Shown piece by piece: positions 1 to 6,094 of a stretch of 16,185 bases of DNA. How positions within the stretch are numbered: the first letter of the stretch is position 1; each line of letters begins with the position of its first letter. The notes under the pieces are model-generated. The model saw nothing but the letters and a program-made list of their open reading frames with translations, did no database searches and had not been told where the DNA came from. Made by a program: the position numbers and the translations under genes. The stretch comes from JBHIAG01 sp046758465 (GTDB taxonomy: Bacteria > Acidobacteriota > Terriglobia > Acidiferrales > 2-02-FULL-67-57), in the NCBI GenBank assembly GCA_046758465.1, contig JBHIAG010000049.1, positions 1 to 16,185 on the forward strand. Reading direction: 5' to 3'.

Positions 1-345
1 CAGGCCATCGAGTTGCGCCACGCTGCCTGGTTGTGGATCCCCGATCTCTCCACCCGCGACCCCTACTACATCCTCCCGGTCGTGATGACCCTCAGTATGT
101 ACATCTCAACCAAGATGACCCCCATGACCACCGCCGACCCGGCCCAGCAAAAGATGATGAGCCTGATGCCGCTGCTCTTTGGCTTTCTCTTCCTGACCTT
201 CTCCGCCGGCCTGGTGCTTTACTGGATGGCGTCGAACCTGGTGGGCATTGGCCAGCAGTACTGGATGAACCGCTACCAGCGCGCCCGTGCTGCCGCCGAG
301 AAAGCCGCCGAGAAATCCACCAAGAAGAGGAAAAGGAAGCCGTGA
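1..345 (+). CDS. yidC: Membrane protein insertase YidC, C-terminal fragment
   Basis: This is the 3' end of yidC; the frame is open to the left edge, so the gene starts outside the window. YidC inserts and folds inner-membrane proteins, alone or with SecYEG. About 114 residues remain. They contain the segment DPYYILPVVMTLSMYIS, the motif 'MTPMT', and a last hydrophobic stretch (SLMPLLFGFLFLTFSAGLVLY) followed by a W-x-x-(S/T)-N-x(5)-QQ signature, seen here as YWMASNLVGIGQQY. All of these are typical of the conserved 60KD_IMP core. The end is a short Lys/Arg-rich cytoplasmic tail (KSTKKRKRKP), common in YidC/Oxa1 proteins that contact ribosomes. The stop TGA (343-345) overlaps the GTG start of khpB at 342, so the two genes are translationally coupled, as in the usual yidC-jag pair. 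Confidence 0.95.
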   Translation, partial: QAIELRHAAWLWIPDLSTRDPYYILPVVMTLSMYISTKMTPMTTADPAQQKMMSLMPLLFGFLFLTFSAGLVLYWMASNLVGIGQQYWMNRYQRARAAAEKAAEKSTKKRKRKP

Positions 346-1124
346 ACACCAACGAACCCGAAGGCCCCCCCAGCGGCCCGCCGCCCGGAGGCTCTGGGCC
401 GCAGGGCGGCCCGCCCGAGGCCGAAGGCAAAGCCGCCCCCCCGCCGAGCGGGGTCCGGGGCTGGCTCAAGCCGGACGGCTCGCTCGACCGCGAGGCGCTC
501 ATCCCCCGGTTGCGTGACTTCATTGGCCTGCTCGTCCGCTTCTGCCGCTTCGAGCTGAAAGCGGAAATTCGCGTGCGCCGGCCGGACGCCCCGCCCGATG
601 TCGAAAACCCCGAAATCATTGTCAACTTCCACGGCCGTGACACCGCCCTGCTGTTGCAGCGCGGCGGCCAGTTGTTGCGTGCCATCGAGTACCTGACCCT
701 GCGCTGCCTGCACCTGGAGCCCCGCTGCTACGATCGCTTGCGCTTCGATTGCAACGACTCCAAGGCCATCCGCATCGAGGAACTCAAGCTCGCCGCCACC
801 ACCGCCGCCGAGCGGGTCAAGCGCTCCGGCGCGCCCTTCCGCTTCAACCCCATGGACGCCCGCGAGCGCCGCATCATCCACCTCGTGCTCCGGGACGACG
901 CCAGCGTCCGCACCACCAGCGAAGGCGAAGGGTTGCTCCGCTCGGTCGTCATCTACCCCGCCCCGCCGGGCGGGGCCAGCCCCGCCCCCGCGGGCGAACC
1001 CTCTACTTCCGAGGCCCCAAGGAAGCCGACGCTCAGCACCTCCCCCGCGGCGTTGAGCCTCACGCGGAAGACGAAGCCGGCGGGCCGACGGCGCCGACCG
1101 CCGCTGAAGCGGAGGTCAGTGTAG
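342..1124 (+). CDS. khpB: RNA-binding protein KhpB/Jag (KH + R3H domains) with unusual C-terminal tail
   Basis: KhpB (Jag, SpoIIIJ-associated) is a cytoplasmic RNA-binding protein usually encoded next to yidC. The GTG start at 342 sits in a GTGA overlap with the yidC stop, with AAGGA about 7 nt upstream. The product is 260 aa. Residues 5-40 are a Pro/Gly-rich linker in place of the usual Jag-N domain. Residues about 60-130 are KH-type, but the expected GxxG loop reads QRGG, so the first Gly is lost. Residues about 140-206 form R3H: 'FNPMDARERRIIH' contains Rx3H, followed by 'VRTTSEGEGLLRSVVIYP', where this family normally ends. Residues 207-260 are a Pro/Ser/Arg-rich tail that runs antisense to the end of the convergent hydrolase gene (953-2203). 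The tail looks like read-through after loss of the ancestral stop. Family assignment is sure; function of the tail is unknown. Confidence 0.9.
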   Translation: MNTNEPEGPPSGPPPGGSGPQGGPPEAEGKAAPPPSGVRGWLKPDGSLDREALIPRLRDFIGLLVRFCRFELKAEIRVRRPDAPPDVENPEIIVNFHGRDTALLLQRGGQLLRAIEYLTLRCLHLEPRCYDRLRFDCNDSKAIRIEELKLAATTAAERVKRSGAPFRFNPMDARERRIIHLVLRDDASVRTTSEGEGLLRSVVIYPAPPGGASPAPAGEPSTSEAPRKPTLSTSPAALSLTRKTKPAGRRRRPPLKRRSV

Positions 1125-2203
1125 TCAACCATGTGGAGCTCGCCCTGGCTGTGGTAGCTGACCACGGCAAAGCGGGCAAACCAGCGGTAGGTCTTCACTT
1201 CCGGTAGGTCCTCGGCAATTTCAATGTAGCGGTTGGGCGGGGCGTTGGCGAAGAAGGCGAACTCCGGCGCGCCCGCCCGATCCCGCTGTGCGGGATTGGG
1301 CGGATACGGGTCGAGCAGGCTGAAGCGGCTGTCGTAAACCCCTTGCGGCGTGAGGATGAGTCCGGCCCAGCGGAAGGGGGAGAGCGGGGCTGGCAGCGCT
1401 GCCAGCGTTTTTACTTTGAGGTGCGCGCGTGTGGCAAAGGCTTCGACGCGGCGTAGGGCGAGCAGGTGATTCGTCGCGCACAGGGCCAAGTAGCCGGCGA
1501 GTGCGGCGACACCGATGCGGCAGAACAGCCTGCCCCGAAGGTTCGGGGGCTGGACGAAGCCCCAGCCCTTCACAGCAGGTAGCAGGAAGAGAGTCGCGAC
1601 CAGGCCGCTCACCACCAGCATCACGCCAGTCGGAAACGCCACCTCGAGCCTAGGTGTCACCACCTGGACCACGGCGACGGCGAACACACTCAGGAACAGC
1701 CAGGCCAGCACGCCCCGCCGCACTGCCTCCGCACGCTCGCGGTAAATCCAGGCGACCACCTGTGGCAGCAGCACAATCGCCGTAAAGGTCAAATCAATGA
1801 TGAAGACCAGGTCCCAGGAGACGCGGGTCGAGGCGAGCGGACTCCAGATTATCGTCCCGAACGAGGTCATGAGGTCGAGCAGGATGTGAATGGCCAGGCC
1901 CAGGGCGTAGAGGGCCCACAGCGTCGAGAACTTCGGCCCGCCCCCACGGCGGCGATGCAGAAGGTAGCGGCTGAGGCCGGCCAGCAGGGCAGCAAAAGCA
2001 GGCAGTGCGAGGAAGGAGTGGGTTAGGCCGCGGTGCCACTCCAGGGTCGCCAGCGGGTTGGGAGCAAACAGGTTGAAAAAGACGTCGCTGTCGGGGAAGA
2101 GCGCGCCCAGCGTCACCGCCACCGTCGCCGTGCGCCCGTAGCGGTCGGCAAAGAATCCTTTGCCTACCAGCGCCCCCGTGAGCCCATGCGTAATTGGGTC
2201 CAT
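953..2203 (-). CDS. Metal-dependent membrane hydrolase, DUF457/YdjM (LexA-binding inner membrane protein-like) family
   Basis: The 416 aa product begins MDPITHGLTGALVG, the hallmark of the DUF457/YdjM family. Likely metal ligands are visible in order: H6, D38 and D40 (LFPDSD), H57 and H62 (HRGLTHS), H106 and D110 (HILLD). Several hydrophobic helices lie between residues 65 and 265, then a soluble C-terminal part ends in a conserved-looking 'YTDLRF' followed by 'GFVFRVRLNAAGEVLSVGFLG'. It is an integral inner-membrane protein; the substrate is not known and the hydrolase label rests on family naming. The start at 2203 was chosen because AGGA lies 6 nt upstream and homologues begin MDPITHG; an in-frame ATG at 2230 lacks a ribosome-binding site. 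The last 172 bp overlap khpB on the other strand. Confidence 0.9.
   Translation of the reverse strand: MDPITHGLTGALVGKGFFADRYGRTATVAVTLGALFPDSDVFFNLFAPNPLATLEWHRGLTHSFLALPAFAALLAGLSRYLLHRRRGGGPKFSTLWALYALGLAIHILLDLMTSFGTIIWSPLASTRVSWDLVFIIDLTFTAIVLLPQVVAWIYRERAEAVRRGVLAWLFLSVFAVAVVQVVTPRLEVAFPTGVMLVVSGLVATLFLLPAVKGWGFVQPPNLRGRLFCRIGVAALAGYLALCATNHLLALRRVEAFATRAHLKVKTLAALPAPLSPFRWAGLILTPQGVYDSRFSLLDPYPPNPAQRDRAGAPEFAFFANAPPNRYIEIAEDLPEVKTYRWFARFAVVSYHSQGELHMVDYTDLRFSGGRRRRPAGFVFRVRLNAAGEVLSVGFLGASEVEGSPAGAGLAPPGGAG
960..976. repeat. GC palindrome, family A copy 1 (arms GCCCCGCC/GGCGGGGC)
   Basis: A perfect 8 bp inverted repeat with a 1-base spacer, which as RNA would fold as a 6 bp stem with a 5-base loop. 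It lies right after the R3H-coding part of khpB and just inside the stop of the convergent hydrolase gene (953-955). It could work as a transcription barrier between the two genes, but no T-tract follows on either strand. The same arms recur at 10909-10927 and 15061-15079. Confidence 0.6.
1533..1548. repeat. Palindrome family B, intragenic copy (CCCCGAAGGTTCGGGG)
   Basis: A perfect 16 bp palindrome within the hydrolase gene. It matches the core of the palindrome at 5768-5787, which lies in a non-coding gap. A related form with a different centre occurs at 4467-4480. An identical palindrome in one coding and one non-coding place suggests a dispersed short element rather than a terminator built for one gene. 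Confidence 0.5.
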
Positions 2204-2288
2204 CGCGCGTCCTATTCTGCCAGAGAACAAGCAGGAGGAAGCCGCTCGTCTCGGTTACTGTGATCCGGAGTGCAGTGCCGCGTGTCAG

Positions 2289-2669
2289 TTAACCTGCGAG
2301 CTTGTAGGCGGCGCGCACCAGCTTGCGCAGCGCGGCGGGGCGGATGTCACGCGCAGCGCGGATCTTCACGTGGCGCATGCCTTTGCCCGTGCCTGCAAGC
2401 AGGCGGTCGGGGAGCTTGGCACCCTGGTGGAAAAACAGATTGACGCCCTGCTTGAGCGGGCCGATGCCGCAGAACATGTCTTTTACACGCATCTCTTTGT
2501 TTCGGGCGTACATGATCACGCGCCAACCCAAATACACTCGCTCGGCGGCCCCCGGCGCGGTCGCGCGCACCAGCTTGCGCACTGTCGTTACCCACTTCCG
2601 TACCTCGGGCGAGCGCCCTTTCAGTAGGTTGTCCACGGTTCCGGTCTTAGTCTTTGTTTTTCCGGCCAT
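2289..2669 (-). CDS. DUF1801 (YdhG-like) domain protein
   Basis: A 126 aa basic protein. The frame 'SPEVRKWVTTVRKLVRATAPGAAERVYLGWRVIMYA' followed by 'MFCGIGPLKQGVNLFFHQGAKL' and 'GTGKGMRHVKIR' matches the DUF1801 layout: an N-terminal helix pair, a 'G(W)xVxxYxxxxxxFCxIxP' strand region, then 'GKGxRHVKI'. The family is small, cytoplasmic and without a firmly known role; some members are related to frataxin-like or iron-handling folds, but nothing here proves that. The start at 2669 is preferred because GGGGAG lies 7 nt upstream; an in-frame ATG ten codons earlier (2699) has no such site. A good promoter lies upstream at 2717-2744. It stands between selD and the membrane hydrolase on the same strand and appears to be its own transcription unit. 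Confidence 0.85.
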   Translation of the reverse strand: MAGKTKTKTGTVDNLLKGRSPEVRKWVTTVRKLVRATAPGAAERVYLGWRVIMYARNKEMRVKDMFCGIGPLKQGVNLFFHQGAKLPDRLLAGTGKGMRHVKIRAARDIRPAALRKLVRAAYKLAG

Positions 2670-2716
2670 CTTTCGCTCCCCTTCCTGATCGGCTGTCATT
2701 CGGTGCAGCTAGCAAA

Positions 2717-2744
2717 ATCATACATTAGCCGCGATACGCGTCAA
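2717..2744 (-). promoter_or_regulatory. Sigma70-type promoter for the DUF1801 gene
   Basis: On the minus strand, a -35 TTGACG (2739-2744), a 16 bp spacer and a -10 TATGAT (2717-2722) point toward the DUF1801 gene start at 2669. This is one of the closest matches to the sigma70 consensus in the window, and it indicates that the gene is not only read from selD. Confidence 0.6.
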
Positions 2745-2783
2745 CTGCGGGGGGCCTCGAATAGGACTTTCAGTTTGGGTAGT

Positions 2784-3833
2784 TCAACTGACGGCGATCA
2801 GTGGGGAGGTCTTGGGCAGGACTTCGCCGATGACCACGCCGCGGCAGTGGTGGCGGGCGAGGGCCTGCTGGGCGAAGGTGGCGCGGTCAGGAGTTACCGC
2901 GGCGATGAAGCCGCCCGAGGTCTGCGGGTCGTAGAGCAGGTTTTGGATGGCGGGCGCGAGGTCCGGGGCGAATTGGACGCAGTCGCCGAGGAAGGCGCGG
3001 TTTGCCTTCAGTCCCCCGGCTAGATGGCCGGCCTGCGCCGCCTCCTGTGCGCCTTCGAGAAACTCAATCTGGCTGGAATCAATCCGCAAGCTGACGCCGC
3101 TCGCGATGGCGATCTGGCGCGCGTGGCCTAACAGGCCGTAGCCGGTGACGTCAGTAACTGCGTGCACCGCCTCGCCCAGTCCGGCCAGCGCCTCAGCGGC
3201 ACCCCGGTTCAGCTCCAGCATTGCCCGCACCGCCGCCGCCACCCAATTCTCCCGCGCCGCCCCGTTCTTCAGGGCGGTGGTGATGACCCCGATGCCGAGC
3301 GACTTGGTCAGCAGCAGGCGGTCACCCGGCTGCGCCCCGGCGTTCGTCCAGACTTTTTGGGGATGGATGAGGCCGGTGACGGCGTAGCCGAACTTGATCT
3401 CTTCATCGCGGATGGAGTGGCCGCCCACGACTGTGCAGCCGGCCGCGGCCATCTGGGCGAGCCCGCCGGCGAGGATTTGCTCAAGCAGGGAGGTGTCGCC
3501 CTTCTCTGGGAAGCAGACCAGCGCCAGGGCCGACAGCGGCTTGCCACCCATCGCATAGACGTCGCTCAGCGCGTTGGCGGCGGCGATCTGCCCGTAGGTG
3601 TAGGGGTCGTCCACGATGGGCGTGAAGAAATCCACTGTCTGCACCAGCGCCTGGTTGTCGGAGAGCCGATACACCCCGGCGTCGTCGTGGGCATCGAAGC
3701 CCACGAGCAGGTTCGGGTCGTTCGGTCGCGGCAGCTTCGCCAGAAGCGCGTCCAGCACCGCTGGACTCATCTTGGAGGCTCAACCCGCGGCTTTGGCTGC
3801 GGCCGTCAGTTTGGCCGCTACCCGCTCAGCCAT
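2784..3833 (-). CDS. selD: Selenide, water dikinase SelD; itself a selenoprotein (in-frame UGA = Sec18)
   Basis: SelD makes selenophosphate from selenide and ATP, the selenium donor for selenocysteine and selenouridine. The ATG at 3833 has GGGAGG 6 nt upstream and a TATAAT box further up. It reads M-A-E-R and on to A-A-G-[TGA]-A-S-K-M-S-P. The TGA (3780-3782) falls at the position of E. coli Cys17, and K21 matches catalytic Lys20. Downstream are the expected motifs: 'GFDAHDDAGVY', 'VQTVDFFTPIVDDPYTYGQI', 'ANALSDVYAMGG', 'VVGGHSI', 'TDVTGYGLLGH' and 'LLYDPQTSGG'. Read with Sec18 the protein is 349 aa, the usual size. Starting at the internal ATG (3770) would give 328 aa without the active site and without a ribosome-binding site. 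A SECIS-like hairpin follows the UGA. Expression needs SelA/SelB/tRNA-Sec from elsewhere in the genome. Confidence 0.95.
3744..3773 (-). promoter_or_regulatory. Candidate bacterial SECIS element in selD
   Basis: On the minus strand the core is GTCCAGC-GGT-GCTGGAC (3766-3750), a perfect 7 bp stem with a GGU loop. The loop begins 20 nt after the UGA. Lower pairs (AAG with CTT, and TG with CG) extend the stem, interrupted by an unpaired A and an A/G mismatch. In E. coli fdhF the SelB-binding hairpin also presents a GGU in its apical loop at nearly the same distance from the UGA (known from that system). The fit is good; a bulged U like that in fdhF is not evident, and this is not proven by sequence alone. 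Confidence 0.7.
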
Positions 3834-3859
3834 CTCTCCCTCCCTTCGTGGAGCGCTTC

Positions 3860-3865
3860 ATTATA
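3860..3865 (-). promoter_or_regulatory. -10 box of selD promoter (TATAAT)
   Basis: A perfect TATAAT on the minus strand, 27 nt upstream of the selD ATG at 3833. No clear -35 hexamer is visible at the right spacing. The predicted 5' leader is short, about 20 nt, and contains the ribosome-binding site. This supports transcription from upstream of the Sec codon, and so the longer reading frame. Confidence 0.5.
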
Positions 3866-3929
3866 GCCTCAAGGCCACACCCGTACGCCTGGATCCGTCA
3901 TCACCACGCCGCGCACGGATTCGCCCCCG

Positions 3930-4427
3930 CTAGCTGGCGATGTGTTCGGAGACTTTCTCCAGCAACTTGGCGAATTTGCGGCGGCTCGCCGGTTTGAGGG
4001 AGGTGAATTGCAGTCCCATGCCCACACCCTCACGCAGGTTGCGGATGAGGGTGCGAGCCTCAATGATGGGTTTCTTCGGCGGCACCTTGAGGGAGACTTC
4101 CGCGCCGCGTGGCAGTGCGGCCAGCGATTCCACGAACACGCCGCTCTCGCTCACATTGGTCGTCCGGGCCAGGATTTGGATACGGTTGTCGAGCGAGGTG
4201 ATCTGCGCTTCCTCGCTCCACAGGTAGCGGAGGTGCCGCCGGCGCCCGTCGTAGGTTTTGAGAATCTCCGTCAGGGCCGTCACCAGCTTCTTGGGGATGC
4301 GCAGCCCGTGCTCGGGCTCGTAGACAAAGCGAATCTCCAGGTGGGCGTCGCCCTTGTCCACCACCTCGAAGAAGGGCTCATCGCCTACCCGGATGGTACC
4401 GATGACTTTGGTCGTTTTCTCGGCCAC
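3930..4427 (-). CDS. PilZ domain protein
   Basis: A 165 aa cytoplasmic protein. PilZ domains bind cyclic di-GMP through an RxxxR motif and a (D/N)xSxxG motif. Here 'GRRRHLR' is followed about 25 residues later by 'TTNVSESGVFVES', then a beta-rich stretch ending 'GVGMGLQFTSL', the normal end of the barrel, and a C-terminal helix. It probably senses c-di-GMP and affects motility, surface or envelope traits, but its partner cannot be told from the sequence. The GTG at 4427 was chosen because GGGGAG lies 4 nt upstream; an alternative in-frame GTG at 4439 adds four residues and lacks a good site. It is divergent from pyrE and upstream of selD on the same strand, with a 96 bp gap that holds the selD promoter. 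Confidence 0.85.
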   Translation of the reverse strand: MAEKTTKVIGTIRVGDEPFFEVVDKGDAHLEIRFVYEPEHGLRIPKKLVTALTEILKTYDGRRRHLRYLWSEEAQITSLDNRIQILARTTNVSESGVFVESLAALPRGAEVSLKVPPKKPIIEARTLIRNLREGVGMGLQFTSLKPASRRKFAKLLEKVSEHIAS

Positions 4428-4466
4428 GGCTCTCCCCACAGCTCGGCCTGCGGGCGCCTGGCGGAT

Positions 4467-4480
4467 CCCGAAACTTCGGG
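4467..4480. repeat. Palindrome related to family B (CCCGAA-AC-TTCGGG)
   Basis: A 6 bp stem with a 2-base loop in the 200 bp gap between the divergent PilZ and pyrE genes. The arms CCCGAA/TTCGGG are the same as in the palindromes at 1533 and 5768, but the centre differs. Because it lies upstream of both genes it cannot be a terminator for either; it is a dispersed element or an operator. Confidence 0.4.
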
Positions 4481-4600
4481 ACTAGGCTAACCCTGCTGCC
4501 GCTAACTGGCAAGCCGAAAGAGAGGCGAACTGACGGTTCATTTCCATTCCCACAGGGCCAAAATGGGCCCGCAGGTCGCGCCACCCGGTGCGCGTTTGAA

Positions 4601-4606
4601 TATGGT
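4601..4606 (+). promoter_or_regulatory. Possible -10 box for pyrE (TATGGT)
   Basis: TATGGT lies about 30 bp upstream of the ATG at 4637. If it is the -10 box, transcription would begin near 4613, so the upstream ATG at 4607 would not be in the transcript. No clear -35 was found. The assignment is weak. Confidence 0.3.
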
Positions 4607-4636
4607 ATGGTAGGCGCGTTCTGGTTGCCGACGAGC

Positions 4637-5266
4637 ATGAGTGATCATCGACAGCGCCTGAAGGCTCTGCTGCGACGCAAATCTGTGCTCCGGGGATCGT
4701 TCACGCTGACCTCGGGACGGGTCAGTAACTACTATCTCGATTGCAAGCTGACCACGCTCGACCCCGAAGGCGCCGTTCTGACGGGATACACCCTACTGGA
4801 ACTGCTGCAGGCGCACGGCATTCGCGCCGACGCGATTGGTGGCCTGAGCATGGGCGCGGACCCGATTGTGGCGGCCGTGGCCGCTGTCAGCTATCTGGAG
4901 AAAAAACCTTTGCCGGGCTTTCTCATTCGGAAAGAGCGCAAAGCGCATGGCCGGCAAAAACAAATTGAAGGCATTGATGAAAAAAAGATTTCCCGCGTCG
5001 TTATTGTCGATGAGGTTTGCACCGAAGGCAAATCCACTATGGAAGCTATAGAGATTGCTGAGAAAGAGGGCCTAGAAGTCGTAGCAGTGGTAAGCCTAGT
5101 GGACCGGGAAGAAGGCGGCTCAGACCGGATCAGAAAGAAATATCGCTACCTTCCGGTGTTCACGGCCAAAGAACTTCTCGCGGGTGATAGCGAAGCCGCA
5201 CAACCCTCAGGCAAGACAGCCGAAGATACGCCCCGAGCGGCTCCCGCCAAGTTGCGATCTTGTTGA
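4637..5266 (+). CDS. pyrE: Orotate phosphoribosyltransferase
   Basis: PyrE joins orotate to PRPP to give orotidine 5'-phosphate in UMP synthesis (cytoplasm). The 209 aa product shows the family order: 'RGSFTLTSGRVSNYYLDCK' (substrate loop), 'GGLSMGADPIVAAVA', 'GFLIRKERKAHGRQKQIEG' (flexible KxxxHG loop) and the PRPP-binding strand-loop 'VVIVDEVCTEGKSTMEAIE'. In most OPRTs the last motif is (D/E)D-(V)-x-T-x-G-x-S; here it is DE with K in place of a Gly. The C-terminal 25 residues are a Ser/Ala/Pro-rich extension. The start at 4637 (MSDHRQ) is preferred over ATG 4607 because a -10-like TATGGT at 4601 would place the transcript start after 4607; neither start has a strong ribosome-binding site. 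Confidence 0.93.
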   Translation: MSDHRQRLKALLRRKSVLRGSFTLTSGRVSNYYLDCKLTTLDPEGAVLTGYTLLELLQAHGIRADAIGGLSMGADPIVAAVAAVSYLEKKPLPGFLIRKERKAHGRQKQIEGIDEKKISRVVIVDEVCTEGKSTMEAIEIAEKEGLEVVAVVSLVDREEGGSDRIRKKYRYLPVFTAKELLAGDSEAAQPSGKTAEDTPRAAPAKLRSC

Positions 5267-5274
5267 GGCCGGTT

Positions 5275-5460
5275 TGTACTTCAGGGGCTAAAGCCCCAGC
5301 AGGTTTTCACTTGGGTATGTCGCGGTTGAAACCGCGACCCACAATTTCCTCTGCCTTGCTTCCTTCGTTGATTCCCTTGCCTTGTGGGTCGCACCGTTAG
5401 GCGCGACGTTGCAGCTTCGAAACGCATGGGGCTTTAGCGCCTGAGGGTAGGGGCACAGGC
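5275..5460. repeat. Paired palindromic (REPIN-like) intergenic repeat, two arms in inverted orientation
   Basis: Arm 1 (about 5275-5347) runs TGTACTTCAGGGGCTAAAGC onward and holds two palindromes, GGGGCT-AA-AGCCCC and CGCGGTT-GA-AACCGCG, then CGACCCACAATT. Arm 2 (about 5382-5447) is an inverted, degenerate copy: TTGTGGGTCGC, then a GCGCGAC segment, then GGGGCTTTAGCGCCTGAGG. The two face each other around a pyrimidine-rich spacer of about 35 bp. A single arm recurs at 6095-6166. The element starts 9 bp after the pyrE stop and may end pyrE transcripts. Its layout resembles REP/REPIN elements mobilised by RAYT transposases, but no RAYT gene is in the window. Confidence 0.75.
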
Positions 5461-5465
5461 GGTCT

Positions 5466-5494
5466 TTGTGTCTCTCTGCATTGCCCGCTACAAT
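5466..5494 (+). promoter_or_regulatory. Promoter for the 83-aa gene at 5513
   Basis: A -10 TACAAT (5489-5494) in the context GCTACAATGG, and a -35-like TTGTGT (5466-5471) with a 17 bp spacer. The predicted start near 5501 gives a leader of about 12 nt holding GGAGGGG before the ATG at 5513. The same GCTACAATGG occurs before the gene at 6237-7103 on the other strand. Confidence 0.5.
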
Positions 5495-5512
5495 GGGAAC
5501 CGGAGGGGAATT

Positions 5513-5764
5513 ATGGCGCAAAAGAAAGGCAGCTCTAACCCCGGTGCCGCGCGCGAGCACCGATTTACCATCGCTGATGGGGAAGCGGTTAGGGTGCTTC
5601 TCGACAAATTGATGGCTCGGGGCAGCCAGCAGCAACGCCGGCAACGGCTGCTCAAGGCGCTCGATGAGGCCGCCCGGCGCTATCAGTCGGCCAGCCAAAA
5701 AGAACGTCAGGCCTTTTTCCACGGATTGCTGACCGGCTATGCCGTGGCGTTGAAGCTCTGGTAG
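5513..5764 (+). CDS. Small basic helical protein, unrecognised
   Basis: An 83 aa protein I do not recognise. It has a Lys/Ser/Asn-rich start (MAQKKGSSNPG), then a region that reads as amphipathic helices rich in Arg, Gln and Ala ('LLDKLMARGSQQQRRQRLLKALDEAARRY'), and ends 'QAFFHGLLTGYAVALKLW'. There are no Cys residues, no signal peptide and no clear transmembrane helix. It looks real because GGAGG lies 6 nt before the ATG and a promoter with a -10 TACAAT sits just upstream; a longer frame starting at 5468 would begin inside the promoter. It follows a REPIN-like repeat and is followed 4 bp later by a strong hairpin, so it appears to be a single-gene transcription unit. Confidence 0.65.
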   Translation: MAQKKGSSNPGAAREHRFTIADGEAVRVLLDKLMARGSQQQRRQRLLKALDEAARRYQSASQKERQAFFHGLLTGYAVALKLW

Positions 5765-5767
5765 GTC

Positions 5768-5787
5768 AGCCCCGAAGGTTCGGGGCT
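5768..5787. terminator. Hairpin after the 83-aa gene (palindrome family B copy)
   Basis: AGCCCCGA-AGGT-TCGGGGCT forms an 8 bp stem beginning 4 bp after the stop codon. There is no T-run after it, so intrinsic termination is uncertain. Its 16 bp core is identical to the palindrome at 1533-1548 inside a coding region. Confidence 0.45.
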
Positions 5788-5834
5788 CGCCGCGCTACCA
5801 TGCCAGTCGCACTGGGGGAAAGTTCAGGCTAATC

Positions 5835-6086
5835 ATGGCCGCTTGTGCCCATCCGGCCGCGCAGGAGCGTCGCAGCGTTTACTACCTGCTCTGCGGCGCC
5901 TGCACCGCCGTCCGCATCGTCACCTACTGTAACTATTCCCAGGACTGCCACCCGCAGTGCAGCCTGGCCGACGTCTGCGTGCAGCCGGCGCGCAACCGCT
6001 ACCACGCCAGCATTCCCCTGCGAGTTGACCCCGCCCTGCTCGATGCTGCCCGCGCCCGCCAGGAAACCCGCACCACCCCCGATTGA
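5835..6086 (+). CDS. Small cysteine-rich protein, unrecognised
   Basis: An 83 aa frame with seven Cys in its first 48 residues: C4, C20, C23 (CxxC), C32, C38, C42 and C48, plus H39. The spacing could bind zinc or an Fe-S cluster. The C-terminal half (NRYHASIPLRVDPALLDAARARQETR) has no Cys. No family is recognised. Upstream of the ATG there is only a weak purine run (AGTTCAGG), and frames on both strands are open here, so coding status is likely rather than certain. The Cys clustering is hard to explain as a shadow of another gene, since nothing else in this stretch is convincing. A repeat arm begins 8 bp after its stop. Confidence 0.5.
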   Translation: MAACAHPAAQERRSVYYLLCGACTAVRIVTYCNYSQDCHPQCSLADVCVQPARNRYHASIPLRVDPALLDAARARQETRTTPD

Positions 6087-6094
6087 TTCTGAAC

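Noticed and set aside
960..976. Classical intrinsic terminator between khpB and the hydrolase gene
   Set aside because: The stem is strong, but no T-tract follows on either strand and it lies inside both reading frames; listed as a repeat instead.
2784..3770. SelD starting at the internal ATG 3770 (328 aa), or a nonsense-mutated pseudogene
   Set aside because: No ribosome-binding site precedes 3770, and the active-site Sec/Cys and Lys would be lost. The upstream frame has a strong RBS, a TATAAT box and conserved A-A-G-x-A-S-K around the TGA, and a hairpin follows it.
5288..5722. Open frame of 144 codons on the minus strand
   Set aside because: It runs through the palindromic repeat element and the promoter of the 83-aa gene; no RBS or family match.
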